Source: Umezawaea tangerina (GTDB lineage Bacteria; Actinomycetota; Actinomycetes; Mycobacteriales; Pseudonocardiaceae). Taken from it: DNA of 64,000 nucleotides. Location: NCBI RefSeq assembly GCF_003002815.1, contig NZ_PVTF01000003.1:372001-436000 (forward strand), written 5' to 3'. Shown here one piece after another: positions 25,301 to 33,106 of the stretch. The position numbers and the translations under genes are program-made. A model generated the notes under the pieces. That model was not told the DNA's origin and did no database searches. It worked only from the letters and a program-made list of their open reading frames with translations. Every line of letters starts with the position of its first letter. Positions within the stretch are counted from its first letter, which is position 1.

Positions 25301-25688
25301 CGACGTGTGGGCCACCGGCCTGTCCCCGGACAGCTTCCCGACCCAGTTCATCCGCGACCGCCTCACCGCGCTCGGCGCGCTGCCGACCGCCAGCCTGGCG
25401 GAAGTCCATCCTGGCAGCCGGATCCTGGTCGGCGGCGCGGTCACCCACCGCCAGCGCCCCGCGACGGCGGGCGGTGTCACGTTCCTCAACATCGAGGACG
25501 AGACCGGCATGGTCAACGTCGTGTGCAGCACCGGGCTGTGGGCGCGCTACCGCCGCGTCGCCCAGTCCAGCCCCGCCCTGCTCGTGCGCGGCACGGTCGA
25601 GGTCGCCGAGGGGGTGGTCAGCGTCCTCGCGGACCGGTTGCAGCACCTGGACCTGCGCATCCCGTCCCGGTCCCGCGACTTCCGCTGA
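22389..25688 (+). CDS. dnaE2: Error-prone DNA polymerase DnaE2
   Basis: This 1099-residue C-family polymerase is the catalytic subunit for damage-induced translesion synthesis and mutagenesis. It begins MGWNNPPVRWSDLERAL, the normal DnaE2 start. The PHP domain follows at about residue 58 (YAELHTHSNFSFLDGASHPEE in outline, ALTDHDGMYG). The polymerase core has GRGSAANSAVCFALGI and the catalytic acidic motif PDIDLDIE. The C-terminal OB region contains VTFLNIEDETGMVNVV. No epsilon-type exonuclease is seen. It is last in the LexA-regulated operon imuA'-imuB-orf53-dnaE2; no clear terminator follows. Confidence 0.96.
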   Translation: MGWNNPPVRWSDLERALSGKPHKGDGGDSPAWTHHRDRYAAPPELGLRVDELGSTQTRTPYAELHTHSNFSFLDGASHPEELVEAAHQLGLDAVALTDHDGMYGVVRFAEAAKELGVRTVFGTELSVGLSAPQNGIPDPEGEHLLLLALREDGYYGLCRTITNGQLAEGAEKGRPVYRLDQVVEDTREHCVVLTGCRKGAVRRALEREGPAAAFARLRELVDLYSGERVFVELTDHGFPGDSTRNDLLAGMAADLGLPTVATNAVHYASQSRGRLAAAMAAVRARRGLDEMAGWLPPAAAACMRSGDEMARRFARYPGAVHRAALLGLQCAFDLRLVAPKLPPFDVPPGHTEITYLRELTRAGAAERYFSVGENPKAFQQIEHELRVIEELGFPGYFLVVHDIVRFCRDNGILCQGRGSAANSAVCFALGITNVDAVRFELLFERFLAPARDGPPDIDLDIESDRREEAIQYVYTKYGRRHAAQVANVISYRAKSAVRDMARALGYSPGQQDAWSKEIDRWGPLRDTVADSGIPLPVLELAAQLENFPRHLGIHSGGMVICDRPVSEVCPVERGRMANRTVLQWDKDDCASINLVKFDLLGLGMLSALHYVIDLVREHHGVDVDMGTIDLTDANVYEMLQRADSVGVFQVESRAQMATLPRLKPREFYDLVVEVALIRPGPIQGGSVHPYIRRRNGIEKWEHDHPRLANALERTYGVPLFQEQLMQIAVDVADFTPAEADELRRAMGAKRSTHRMERLRDRFYAGCANHGIDEDLAGRIYAKLLAFANFGFPESHALSFAHLVFVSAWFKLYYPAAFCAALLRAQPMGFYSPQSLVADARRHGVRVFGPDVNASLPHATLELSDGAQAVRVGLAAVRTIGRPVAEALVAERERGGPFRDLQDVGARLRLTTPQVEALATAGAFGCFGVARREALWAAGAVAAMRPDRLPGTVVGTTAPALPGMDEIELAVADVWATGLSPDSFPTQFIRDRLTALGALPTASLAEVHPGSRILVGGAVTHRQRPATAGGVTFLNIEDETGMVNVVCSTGLWARYRRVAQSSPALLVRGTVEVAEGVVSVLADRLQHLDLRIPSRSRDFR

Positions 25689-25798
25689 GCCACGGCGGTT
25701 GTCCGCCCACGGGGTGATCCACCGGTCATCCCCCGGACCGACGTCCGACGAGCGCGGCCGCTCGTAGGTTTCCGCCACCAACAAGGAAGGCGGAGGAC

Positions 25799-26167
25799 AT
25801 GAACAAGGTCATCGTCGGTGCGGTCGCGGGACTGGTGCTGGTGGGCGGGGTCGGCACCGCGGCCGCCGTCACCGGCGGCTTCGGGTTGTTCGGCAACGAC
25901 TACGAGCTCCAGGCAGAGGTGAACGGCGCCGGCAAGGCGGGGCAGATCTCCATCACCTGGCCCGGCGACGCCACCCCCACCGTCGCCGACAAGGACTTCG
26001 CCCTGCCGTGGACCCAGACCAGGCGCAAGAAGTCGGGCACGGTCACCGTCGAGGCCACCGGTGTCGCCGAGGGCACGACGTGCCGGATCGTCGACAAGGG
26101 CGTCGAGGTCGCGAAGTCCACCGCCGCCAACGGGAAGGTCGCGTGCACCGCGGTCGTCAAGGAGTAG
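25799..26167 (+). CDS. MmpS-like secreted/membrane-anchored small protein
   Basis: This 122-residue protein has an N-terminal signal anchor (VIVGAVAGLVLVGGVGTAAAV) and an extracytoplasmic beta-sandwich resembling the MmpS family. The pattern is an ELQAEVNGAGKAGQISITW strand pair, the family-like DFALPWTQT, and a late Cys pair (GTTCRIVDKG and GKVACTAVV) likely to form a disulfide. MmpS proteins assist MmpL lipid exporters; no MmpL gene is near, so the role here is open. The start ATG 25799 has AAGGCGGAGGAC upstream. The 3' end overlaps the convergent HxlR gene by 11 bp. Confidence 0.65.
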   Translation: MNKVIVGAVAGLVLVGGVGTAAAVTGGFGLFGNDYELQAEVNGAGKAGQISITWPGDATPTVADKDFALPWTQTRRKKSGTVTVEATGVAEGTTCRIVDKGVEVAKSTAANGKVACTAVVKE

Positions 26168-26561
26168 CACCGCCTTCGGCGTCCCACTTCGCCCGTGCCT
26201 CGCCGACCGCGTCGCGGTGGTCCCGCGACCAGTCGGCGAGCGCGCGGACGGCACCGGCGAGGCTCTCGCCCATCGGGGTCAGCCGGTACTCCACCTGCGG
26301 TGGGACGGTCGGGTGCGCGGTGCGCTCGACCATCCCGTCGCGGCACAGCCTGCGGGTCGTGACGGTCAGCATCCGCTGCGAGATGCCGGGGATCGCGCGC
26401 TCCAGCTCGCGGAACCGCCGCACGCCCTTCGCCAGCTCGACGAGCACCAGCACGCTCCACCTGTCGCCGATCCGGTCGAGCACCTCCCGGATCCCGCAGT
26501 CGTCGTCACCGCACGGACCCCCGTGGACCTGGGGGGTTACCCCGGTGTGCGCCACCGACAT
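26157..26561 (-). CDS. HxlR-family transcriptional regulator
   Basis: A 134-residue winged-helix regulator of the HxlR family: CGIREVLDRIGDRWSVLVLVEL is the family opening with its conserved Cys (residue 22 region), then RFRELERAIPGISQRMLTVTTRRL (recognition helix) and YRLTPMGESL (wing). HxlR proteins often sense thiol-reactive electrophiles through the N-terminal Cys. It diverges from the NAD(P)H-binding protein gene at 26641, the same arrangement as E. coli ytfH/ytfG, so it very likely represses that gene and itself from the inverted repeat at 26562-26577. Confidence 0.92.
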   Translation of the reverse strand: MSVAHTGVTPQVHGGPCGDDDCGIREVLDRIGDRWSVLVLVELAKGVRRFRELERAIPGISQRMLTVTTRRLCRDGMVERTAHPTVPPQVEYRLTPMGESLAGAVRALADWSRDHRDAVGEARAKWDAEGGATP

Positions 26562-26577
26562 GTAAGTGCCTCCTTAC
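26562..26577. promoter_or_regulatory. HxlR operator candidate overlapping the hxlR ribosome site
   Basis: GTAAG-N6-CTTAC lies directly before the HxlR start codon in the divergent promoter region. Its centre on the minus strand contains AAGGAGG, the ribosome site of the HxlR gene, so the dyad could act as an operator and, in RNA, as a weak hairpin that hides the ribosome site. Confidence 0.6.
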
Positions 26578-26640
26578 GAGCGACGGCCGCGCCGGACACG
26601 CTGACCTGGTCCCAGAACAGAACCACAGCAGGGGTGTCCG

Positions 26641-27462
26641 ATGATCCTGGTTACCGGTGCTTCCGGCGCGCTCGGCGGTCTCGTCCTCGACCGGCTCGCC
26701 GGTCACGACGTCGTGGCGGGCTCCCGCACCCCCGTCGGCGACACCGCGCGGCTGGTCGACTTCGACCGGCCCGAGACGCTCGCCACCGCGTTCGACGGCG
26801 TCGACGTCCTGGTGTTCGTCTCGGCCGGGTACGCCGACGACGACGTCGTGCTCGCCCGGCACGGCGCGGTGGTCGACGCGGCCACCGGGGCGGGTGTCCG
26901 GCACGTCGTCTACACCAGCCTGGTCGGGTCCGGTGACGGGCTCGGCATCGCGCTGGCGCACCGGTGGACCGAGGCCCGGCTGGCGGCCGCGCCGTTCGCG
27001 GTCACGGTGCTGCGCAACGGTTTGTACGCCGAGATCCCCGCCTCGCTCGCCGTGGCCGCCGCGGAGTCCGGTGTGCTCGAAGTGCCGTGGGGCGAAGGCA
27101 GGTTGTCCGTCGTGGCCCGCGAAGACCTCGCCGACGTGACGGCGAAGGTCGCGCTCAGCAGCGCGGACCACGTCGGGCGTTGCTACGAGCTGGAAGGTGT
27201 CACGGCGGTCGGCGGGCAGGACGTCGCCGACGCGCTGACCGGTGCGCTGGGCCGTCCCATCACCTACCGCCCGGCCCCGCTGGGCAGCCTGTGGCAGCTG
27301 CCCCAGCCGCCCTTCCAGGTCGCCCACACCGTGTCGCTGTGCTCCAACGTCAACGCGGGCAGGCTCGACCTCCGCCCCGGCGACCTGCCCGCCCTGCTGG
27401 ACGCGCCGCCGCGCTCGGCTCTGGACCTGATCACCGCGGCCGCCCGTCCGCCCCTGGGGTGA
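26641..27462 (+). CDS. NmrA/QorB-type NAD(P)H-binding oxidoreductase
   Basis: The 273-residue product is an atypical SDR: MILVTGASGALGGLVLDRL carries the TGASGxxG nucleotide motif, followed by SRTPVGDTARLVDFDRP and VLVFVSAGYADDD, as in the NmrA-like/quinone oxidoreductase QorB (YtfG) group. A divergent HxlR regulator is the same partnership as in E. coli (ytfG/ytfH), which supports a role in reducing quinone-like or electrophilic compounds with NADPH. The start ATG lies 79 bp from the HxlR start; only a weak GGGGTG precedes it. Confidence 0.88.
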   Translation: MILVTGASGALGGLVLDRLAGHDVVAGSRTPVGDTARLVDFDRPETLATAFDGVDVLVFVSAGYADDDVVLARHGAVVDAATGAGVRHVVYTSLVGSGDGLGIALAHRWTEARLAAAPFAVTVLRNGLYAEIPASLAVAAAESGVLEVPWGEGRLSVVAREDLADVTAKVALSSADHVGRCYELEGVTAVGGQDVADALTGALGRPITYRPAPLGSLWQLPQPPFQVAHTVSLCSNVNAGRLDLRPGDLPALLDAPPRSALDLITAAARPPLG

Positions 27463-27519
27463 GCGGGCGGTCATCCCGCCGGCTGACGCTCGACGAGCTT
27501 GCCGCGGCGCCGGAAACCC

Positions 27520-29232
27520 CTAGACGCCCTGCCAGGACCTCCACAGCGCCGCGTAGACCCCGTGCGCCGCGACCAGCTCGTCGTGGCTCGCCAGCTCGAT
27601 GATCCGGCCGCCGTCGATCACCGCCACCCGGTCGGCGTCGTGCGCCGTCCGCAGCCGGTGCGCGATCGCGATCACCGTGCGCCCCGCCAGCACCGCCGCC
27701 ATCGCCCGCTCCGCGTGCCGGGCCGTGGTGGGGTCCAGCAGGGCGGTCGCCTCGTCCAGCACCACGGTGTGCGGGTCCGCGAGCACCACCCGCGCCAACG
27801 CCAGCTGCTGCGCCTGCGCCGGGTCCAGCGACCGGTCGTCCACCTCGCGGTCCAGGTCGTCGGCCCACCGAGCGTCCACAGTGGACAGGGCGGCGCGCAT
27901 GGCGTCGTCGTCGGCGTGCGGCGCGGCCATCGACAGGTTGTCCCGCACCGTGCCCAGGAACACGTGGTGCTCCTGGGTCACCAGCACCACCCGGCGGCGC
28001 AGCTCGTCGGGCGCCAGCTCGGCCACCGGCACGCCGCCTACCTCCACCCGGCCCAGCCGGGGCGCGTCGACACCGGCCAGCAGCCTGCCCAGCGTGGACT
28101 TCCCGGCACCGGACGGCCCCACGATCGCCAGCCGCTCACCGGTGCGCACGACCAGGTCGACGTCCACCAGCACGTCGTGGCCCTCGCGGTAGGCGTAGTG
28201 CACACCGGAGACGACCAGCCGGTCGTCGACGGGCACGTCGGTCCGGGTGGGACCGGGCACGACGGCCGCCCCGACCCCCTCGATCCGCGCCAGCGCCGCA
28301 CCGCCGGTCTGCAGCTGGTCGGCCCACTGGAACAGCCGGTCGAACGGTTCGTGCAGCTGCCACATGTACAGCGTCGCGGAGATCACCGCCCCCAGGCTCA
28401 CCACGTCGTGCGCGTGCAGCCACCCGCCTGCGAGCAGCATCGCGGTGACGGGCAGCGCGTGGGAGACGTCGAGGACGGGGAACCAGGCGTTGCGCAGCGC
28501 CAGCGTGCGGGTCTTGGTCGCGAAGCCGATGGTGATCCGCTCGTCGCCGCCGGTGATCCGCCGCCGTTGCAGGCCGAGCGCCTCCACGGTCCGCGCGCCC
28601 TGCGCCGTGGCGGCCAGGTGCTCGGCCTGCTCGGAGTTCGCCCGCGCCTCGGCCAGGTAGGCGTCGCGCGCCCGGCGCAGGTACCAGCGGGTGCTCAGCC
28701 ACAGGACCGGCGAGGCCACCAGCCCGCACAGCCCGAGCAGCGGGTGCAGGACGAACACCGCGCCGAACAGGAAACCCGCCTGCAGCACCGAGATGAACAC
28801 CTCGGGCAGGCCGTCGCGCAGCGTGGTGCCGACCGTCGACACGTCGGACGAGCTGCGGGTCATCAGGTCGCCGGTGCCCGCCCGTTCGACCACGGCCGTG
28901 GGCAGCGCCAGCGCGCGGTCGACGACCTGTTCGCGCAACGAGGACAGCGCCCGCTCGCCGAACCGGTGCCCGGCGTAGCGGGCGGACCGGATCAGCAGCA
29001 GCTGCGCCAGCCCGAACCCGACGATCCCCAGCGCGAGCGCGTCCACAGTGGACACCGGGGCGCCGTCGCGGACCTCGTTGACGATCCGGCCGAGCAGCCA
29101 CGGCGCCCCGAGCCCGGCCGCGGCCGCCAGGCAGTTGAGCAGCACCGCGACCACGACCGCCCGGCCGTCCGCGCGGACCAGCCGCAGGGCGGCGCGCCGG
29201 GTCCCGGCCGCGTCGGCGACCGGCAGCCTCAC
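27520..29232 (-). CDS. ABC exporter half-transporter, subunit B (canonical Walker A/B, degenerate signature)
   Basis: A 570-residue permease-ATPase fusion: six transmembrane helices (about 20-300) and a C-terminal nucleotide-binding domain. Walker A GPSGAGKST and Walker B TVVLDEATALLD are intact, but the ABC signature expected as LSGGQ reads LDPAQAQQ. With its partner, which has the opposite defects, it should form a heterodimer with one complete ATP site. The GTG start overlaps the stop of the partner by 4 bp (GTGA), so the two are co-translated; a longer frame through the partner gene is rejected. Substrate unknown (multidrug, lipid or peptide exporter type). Confidence 0.9.
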   Translation of the reverse strand: MRLPVADAAGTRRAALRLVRADGRAVVVAVLLNCLAAAAGLGAPWLLGRIVNEVRDGAPVSTVDALALGIVGFGLAQLLLIRSARYAGHRFGERALSSLREQVVDRALALPTAVVERAGTGDLMTRSSSDVSTVGTTLRDGLPEVFISVLQAGFLFGAVFVLHPLLGLCGLVASPVLWLSTRWYLRRARDAYLAEARANSEQAEHLAATAQGARTVEALGLQRRRITGGDERITIGFATKTRTLALRNAWFPVLDVSHALPVTAMLLAGGWLHAHDVVSLGAVISATLYMWQLHEPFDRLFQWADQLQTGGAALARIEGVGAAVVPGPTRTDVPVDDRLVVSGVHYAYREGHDVLVDVDLVVRTGERLAIVGPSGAGKSTLGRLLAGVDAPRLGRVEVGGVPVAELAPDELRRRVVLVTQEHHVFLGTVRDNLSMAAPHADDDAMRAALSTVDARWADDLDREVDDRSLDPAQAQQLALARVVLADPHTVVLDEATALLDPTTARHAERAMAAVLAGRTVIAIAHRLRTAHDADRVAVIDGGRIIELASHDELVAAHGVYAALWRSWQGV

Positions 29233-30914
29233 CGGAACACCAGCCCGTGGTAGCCGGGGTCCGCCAGCAGCTCCGGATGGGTGCCGGTCGCCACGACCCG
29301 GCCGTCGACCAGGTAGGCCACCTCGTCGGCCTGGTCGAGCAGCAGCGGGGACGTGCTGGTCACCACGGTCGTCCGCCCGCGCCGGGCCGCGCGCACGCGG
29401 GCCGCGATGAGCGCCTCGGTGTGCGCGTCGACCGCCGAGGTCGGCTCGACCAGCAGCAGCACGTCGGGGTCGGCGAGCAGCGCGCGCACCAGCCGCAGCC
29501 GTTGCCGCTGGCCGCCGGACAATGTCCGCCCCTGCTCCTGCACCACGGACTCCAGCCCGTCCGGCACGGCGTCCGCCGCGGCCGCGGTGTGCACGGCGGC
29601 GGCGATGGCCTCGTCGTCGGGGTCCTCCCGGTTGGCCACGGCCTCCCGCAGCGCGCCCGCGAACAGGTGGGCGTCGTTGTCCGCCACCAGGATCCGGCGG
29701 CGCACCTCGTCGATCCCCATGGCGGTCAACGGCACCGATCCCCACGTGGTCGCCGAGTCCACGTACCGGCCGAGCCGGTCGACCACCTCGACGGCGTCGG
29801 CGGGCCTGGCGGCCGCGACGACGAGCATCCGCCCGGCGGGCACGACCAGCCCGGAGTCCGGGTCGTGCAGGTCGGCGGGGCCGGTCGGGCCGGGCGTGCG
29901 CGGACCGTCCTCGGTGACGTCGGGCTCCAGCACCAGCAGCCGCACCACCCGCCGGGCCGCGACCAGGCCGCGGCCGATGTCGGTGGCGCCCTCGATGAGG
30001 AAGTACACCGGCGTGATCAGCACCGCCACGTACCCGTACACGGCGATCATCCCGCCGACCGTGATCGAGCCGGTCGCGGCCATCCGCGCGGCCAGCCAGG
30101 TGACCGCCGCGAGGAACACCGACGGCAGCCCGACGCCCACCGCCTGGATCCAGCTCGTCACCGCCCCGACCCGGTACCCCTGCGCCTGCAACGCCCGCGA
30201 CGCCGCGCGGTACCGCCCCGCGAACGCCTCCTTGCCGCCGATCCCGCACAGCACCCGCAGGCCGGACACGATGTCGCCCGCGCGGGCGGTGACCGCCGCC
30301 TGCTCGACGCGGTAGCCGGTCTCGGTGGCCTGCAACCGGTTCAGCAGCGGGACGAGCAGCCCCATCATCAGCGGCACGCCGACCAGCACCACGGCCGCCA
30401 GCGTCGGCGAGACCCCCAGCAGCAGCACGGCGACCGCGAAGAACCCGACCACCGAGCCGACACCCGGTCCGGTGGCCGTCATCACGCGCATGACGTGCGC
30501 GATGTCCGTGCCGCCGATGTTCACCACCTCGCCCGCCGACACCCGGCGCGGCAGCGCGGCCCCCAGCCGCACCGCCTGGCGGACCACCACCTGGATGGTC
30601 CGGTAGGCGGCGTCGATGCGGATGAACGACATCACCCGGTGCCGCAGCATGCCCAGGACCGCGTTCACCACGGCGATCCCCAGCAGCGCCGACGACCACC
30701 GGACCAGCGCGCCGGTGTCGCCCGCCCGCAGCCCGTCGTCGATGGCGCGGGAGATGACCAGCGGCGGCAACGTGAGCAGCACCATCCACGTGGTGCTGAC
30801 CAGGACGCCGACCGCCACCCGGCCGCGTTGGGACACCACCAGCCACCACAGGAAGCGCGCCGGGCCGCGCGCGTCCGGTGTGCCGGGGTCGTCGTAGGGC
30901 AGGCGCGGGCGCAT
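29229..30914 (-). CDS. ABC exporter half-transporter, subunit A (degenerate Walker A/B, canonical signature)
   Basis: A 561-residue exporter subunit with six transmembrane helices (about 30-310) and an NBD that keeps a perfect signature LSGGQRQR. Where Walker A (GxxGxGKS/T) should be, the sequence is VVAAARPADAVEVV with no Lys, and Walker B reads VLLLVEPTSAVD with Val in place of the Mg-binding Asp. This subunit therefore probably binds nucleotide poorly, but it supplies the signature to the partner's ATP site. The start is set at ATG 30914 because TAGCTT lies exactly 7 nt upstream (leaderless); TTG 30923 would overlap that -10. Confidence 0.9.
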   Translation of the reverse strand: MRPRLPYDDPGTPDARGPARFLWWLVVSQRGRVAVGVLVSTTWMVLLTLPPLVISRAIDDGLRAGDTGALVRWSSALLGIAVVNAVLGMLRHRVMSFIRIDAAYRTIQVVVRQAVRLGAALPRRVSAGEVVNIGGTDIAHVMRVMTATGPGVGSVVGFFAVAVLLLGVSPTLAAVVLVGVPLMMGLLVPLLNRLQATETGYRVEQAAVTARAGDIVSGLRVLCGIGGKEAFAGRYRAASRALQAQGYRVGAVTSWIQAVGVGLPSVFLAAVTWLAARMAATGSITVGGMIAVYGYVAVLITPVYFLIEGATDIGRGLVAARRVVRLLVLEPDVTEDGPRTPGPTGPADLHDPDSGLVVPAGRMLVVAAARPADAVEVVDRLGRYVDSATTWGSVPLTAMGIDEVRRRILVADNDAHLFAGALREAVANREDPDDEAIAAAVHTAAAADAVPDGLESVVQEQGRTLSGGQRQRLRLVRALLADPDVLLLVEPTSAVDAHTEALIAARVRAARRGRTTVVTSTSPLLLDQADEVAYLVDGRVVATGTHPELLADPGYHGLVFR

Positions 30915-30992
30915 GCGTCCCAAGCTAGCGGGGCGACCACGACGGCCAGGGTCCGTTGCCCGGCGCGGACGATCGCCCGCGGCGAACGGCCG

Positions 30993-32102
30993 TCAGTAGA
31001 CCGGCAGCACCAGCGCGCCCGCCGCGGCGGCGATGTCGTCGTGGCTCGGCCTGCCCTCGGGATCGGCCGACGCCAGCGCCTGGTTGCGCTCGACGTAGTC
31101 GCGGATGGTGCTCTCGCAGCGCGCGAACGCGGTCCGGTGATCGCCCCCGGCCGCCTTCAGCTCACCGGCCAGCACGTACGCGCCGACCAGCGCCGTGCTG
31201 GTGCCCTGCCCGGACAGCGGCGACCCGCAGTAGCCCGCGTCGCCGACCAGCGCCACCCGCCCGTGCGACCAGCGCTCCATCCGGACCTGGCTCATCGAGT
31301 CGAAGTAGAAGTCCGGCGCCTCCCACATGGCCTCGACCAGCCGCGGCGTCTCCCAGCCGTCACCGGCGAACGCGTCCGCGACCAGCTTCCGCTGCTGGTC
31401 GAGGTCGCGGTGGTCGTAGTCCAGCGGCGGCGACTCGAAGCCCAGCACCGCGCGCGCCTCGGTGTTGCGGCGCGCGCTGTACACACCCGCCATCCGGCCC
31501 TCGTTGCGGTGGAACACCTGCCAGTGGTCGAGACCGAGGTGGTTGGCCGTGCTGAACACCGACAGGTACACGCCGAGGTGGCGCAGGTAGCGGTCCTCCG
31601 GCCCGAACACCAGCGACCGCACGGTCGAGTGCAGCCCGTCCGCGCCGACCACCAGCTCGAACTCCCGCCGCGGCCCGCTCGCGAAGGTGACGTCCACCCG
31701 GTGCTCGTCCTGGTCCAGCGCGACGACCGAGTCGCCGAACACGGTCTCGACCGCGGTCCCGTTGCGCCGCAGGAAGATCGCGGTCAGGTCGTCGCGCAGC
31801 ACCTCCACGTCGGGGCTGCCGGTGAGCCCGCCGGTGAGCGTCTCCTCCGTGGTGCGCACCAGTTCCACGCCGTCACCGTCCACGAACGACATCCCCCGCA
31901 TGCCCGTCGCCGCCGCGCGGACCTCGGCCAGCAGACCCATCCGCTCCACCACCTCCAGCGCCACCCCGCGGACGTCGACCGCCTGCCCGCCGGGTCGTGG
32001 CGCGGGGGCGCGTTCCACGACCGTCGGTGTGTGGCCGTGCCGGTGCAGCCAGTACGCCAGTGCCGGGCCCGCCACGCCCGCGCCCGAGATCAGAACCTTC
32101 AT
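30993..32102 (-). CDS. FAD-dependent aromatic-hydroxylase-type monooxygenase
   Basis: This 369-residue class A flavin monooxygenase (TetX/PHBH fold) inserts one oxygen into an organic substrate using FAD and NAD(P)H. MKVLISGAGVAGPALAYWL gives the GxGxxG FAD motif (residues 7-12), VVGADGLHSTVR is the DG motif and RVALVGDAGYCGSPLSGQG is the GD motif that closes the FAD site. The ATG at 32102 is preferred over TTG 32126 because it starts directly at the Rossmann strand, with GGACGGGG upstream. It diverges from a GntR-TetR hybrid regulator, suggesting drug- or metabolite-induced expression. Confidence 0.9.
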   Translation of the reverse strand: MKVLISGAGVAGPALAYWLHRHGHTPTVVERAPAPRPGGQAVDVRGVALEVVERMGLLAEVRAAATGMRGMSFVDGDGVELVRTTEETLTGGLTGSPDVEVLRDDLTAIFLRRNGTAVETVFGDSVVALDQDEHRVDVTFASGPRREFELVVGADGLHSTVRSLVFGPEDRYLRHLGVYLSVFSTANHLGLDHWQVFHRNEGRMAGVYSARRNTEARAVLGFESPPLDYDHRDLDQQRKLVADAFAGDGWETPRLVEAMWEAPDFYFDSMSQVRMERWSHGRVALVGDAGYCGSPLSGQGTSTALVGAYVLAGELKAAGGDHRTAFARCESTIRDYVERNQALASADPEGRPSHDDIAAAAGALVLPVY

Positions 32103-32178
32103 CGCCAGCCCCGTCCTGTCGTCCAAGTACGATGTACACGGTGGCAGAACGCTTTCCCGCCAGGGGAAATCCGGGCTT

Positions 32179-32192
32179 CTGCACTAGTACAG
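32179..32192. promoter_or_regulatory. Palindrome in the monooxygenase/regulator gap
   Basis: CTGCACTAGTACAG is palindromic except for one position pair and lies just ahead of the regulator start. A second dyad, GTAC-GAT-GTAC, is at about 32126-32136. Both lie in the 98-bp divergent gap and are candidate operators for the GntR-TetR hybrid protein. Confidence 0.45.
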
Positions 32193-32200
32193 GGGGAGCG

Positions 32201-33106
32201 ATGCCCGAGGACCCGCCGTACCTCCGGATCGTGGCGGAGCTCAGGCGTCGCATCGAGTCCGGCGAGCTCACGCCGGGCGCGAGGGTGCCGTCGGTGCGCC
32301 GGGTCGCCGCCGAGTGGGACGTCGCACTGGCCACGGCCACCAAGGCGCTGGCCGTCCTCAGCCAGGAGGGCCTGGTCCGGGCGGTCCCCAGGGTCGGCAC
32401 GGTCGTCGCCACCCCCGCGCCCGCCCGCAGGTCCGCCCCGCGCCGCGACCCGTCCGTGCACCTCACCCGCGACCTCGTGGTCCGCGCCGCCATCGACATC
32501 GCCGACGCCCAGGGCTTCGCCGCCCTGTCGATGCGCGCGGTCGCCGTCGAGCTGGGCGTGCCGACGATGTCCCTCTACCGGCACGTCCGCGGCCGCGCCG
32601 AGCTGGCGATGCTGATGGCGGACACCGTGTTCGGCGAGCACCGGCTGCCCGCCGTGCCCCCGCCGACGTGGCGCGCGCAGCTGGAGCTGAGCGCCCGCAT
32701 GCAGTGGGCCGCCTACCGGCAGCACCCCTGGCTGCCCCGGCTGATCCCGATCACCAGGCCCCACCCCACGCGGAACCTGATGCCGTACGTGGAGTGGGCG
32801 CTGCGCGCGGTCGACGGCCACGGCCAGGACACGACCACCATGCTCCACGCGCACATCACGCTGTTCGGCTACGTGCGCGGCACGGCCGTCGACATCGAGA
32901 CCGAGGCGCAGGCCGAGTTCGACACCGGCCTGTCAGCCGAGCAGTGGATGGACGCCAACGAGGCGGGCTTCAGCGCGGTCCTCGACTCCGGCTCGTTCCC
33001 GGTGTTCGCCCGCGTGTCGAGCGAGGAGTTCGCGTTCGACCTCGACGCCCTGTTCGAGTTCGGCCTCCAGCGCCTGCTCGACGGGTTCGCGGTGCTGTTC
33101 CGCTAG
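32201..33106 (+). CDS. Hybrid GntR (wHTH) - TetR transcriptional regulator
   Basis: The 301-residue protein carries two DNA-binding domains. Residues 5-68 form a GntR winged helix (LRIVAELRRRIESGELTPGA, VPSVRRVAAEWDVALATATKAL, VPRVGTVVA). Residues 87-135 form a TetR helix-turn-helix (VVRAAIDIADAQGFAALSMR, VAVELGVPTMSLYRHVRGRAEL), followed by a TetR C-terminal ligand domain. It diverges from the flavin monooxygenase gene and probably represses it. The ATG at 32201 has a strong GGGGGAGCG. The last 4 bp overlap the convergent RibD-like gene. Confidence 0.9.
   Translation: MPEDPPYLRIVAELRRRIESGELTPGARVPSVRRVAAEWDVALATATKALAVLSQEGLVRAVPRVGTVVATPAPARRSAPRRDPSVHLTRDLVVRAAIDIADAQGFAALSMRAVAVELGVPTMSLYRHVRGRAELAMLMADTVFGEHRLPAVPPPTWRAQLELSARMQWAAYRQHPWLPRLIPITRPHPTRNLMPYVEWALRAVDGHGQDTTTMLHAHITLFGYVRGTAVDIETEAQAEFDTGLSAEQWMDANEAGFSAVLDSGSFPVFARVSSEEFAFDLDALFEFGLQRLLDGFAVLFR

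Noticed and set aside
27874-27890. Palindrome GTCCACAGTGGAC occurring twice in the ABC genes (also near 29041)
   Set aside because: Both copies encode STVDA in frame and lie within conserved coding sequence; coincidence of codons is sufficient.
27520-30849. Single 1109-codon ABC protein
   Set aside because: The part upstream of 29232 is the wrong frame of the first exporter subunit; GTG 29232 overlaps its stop codon and starts a normal 570-residue half-transporter.
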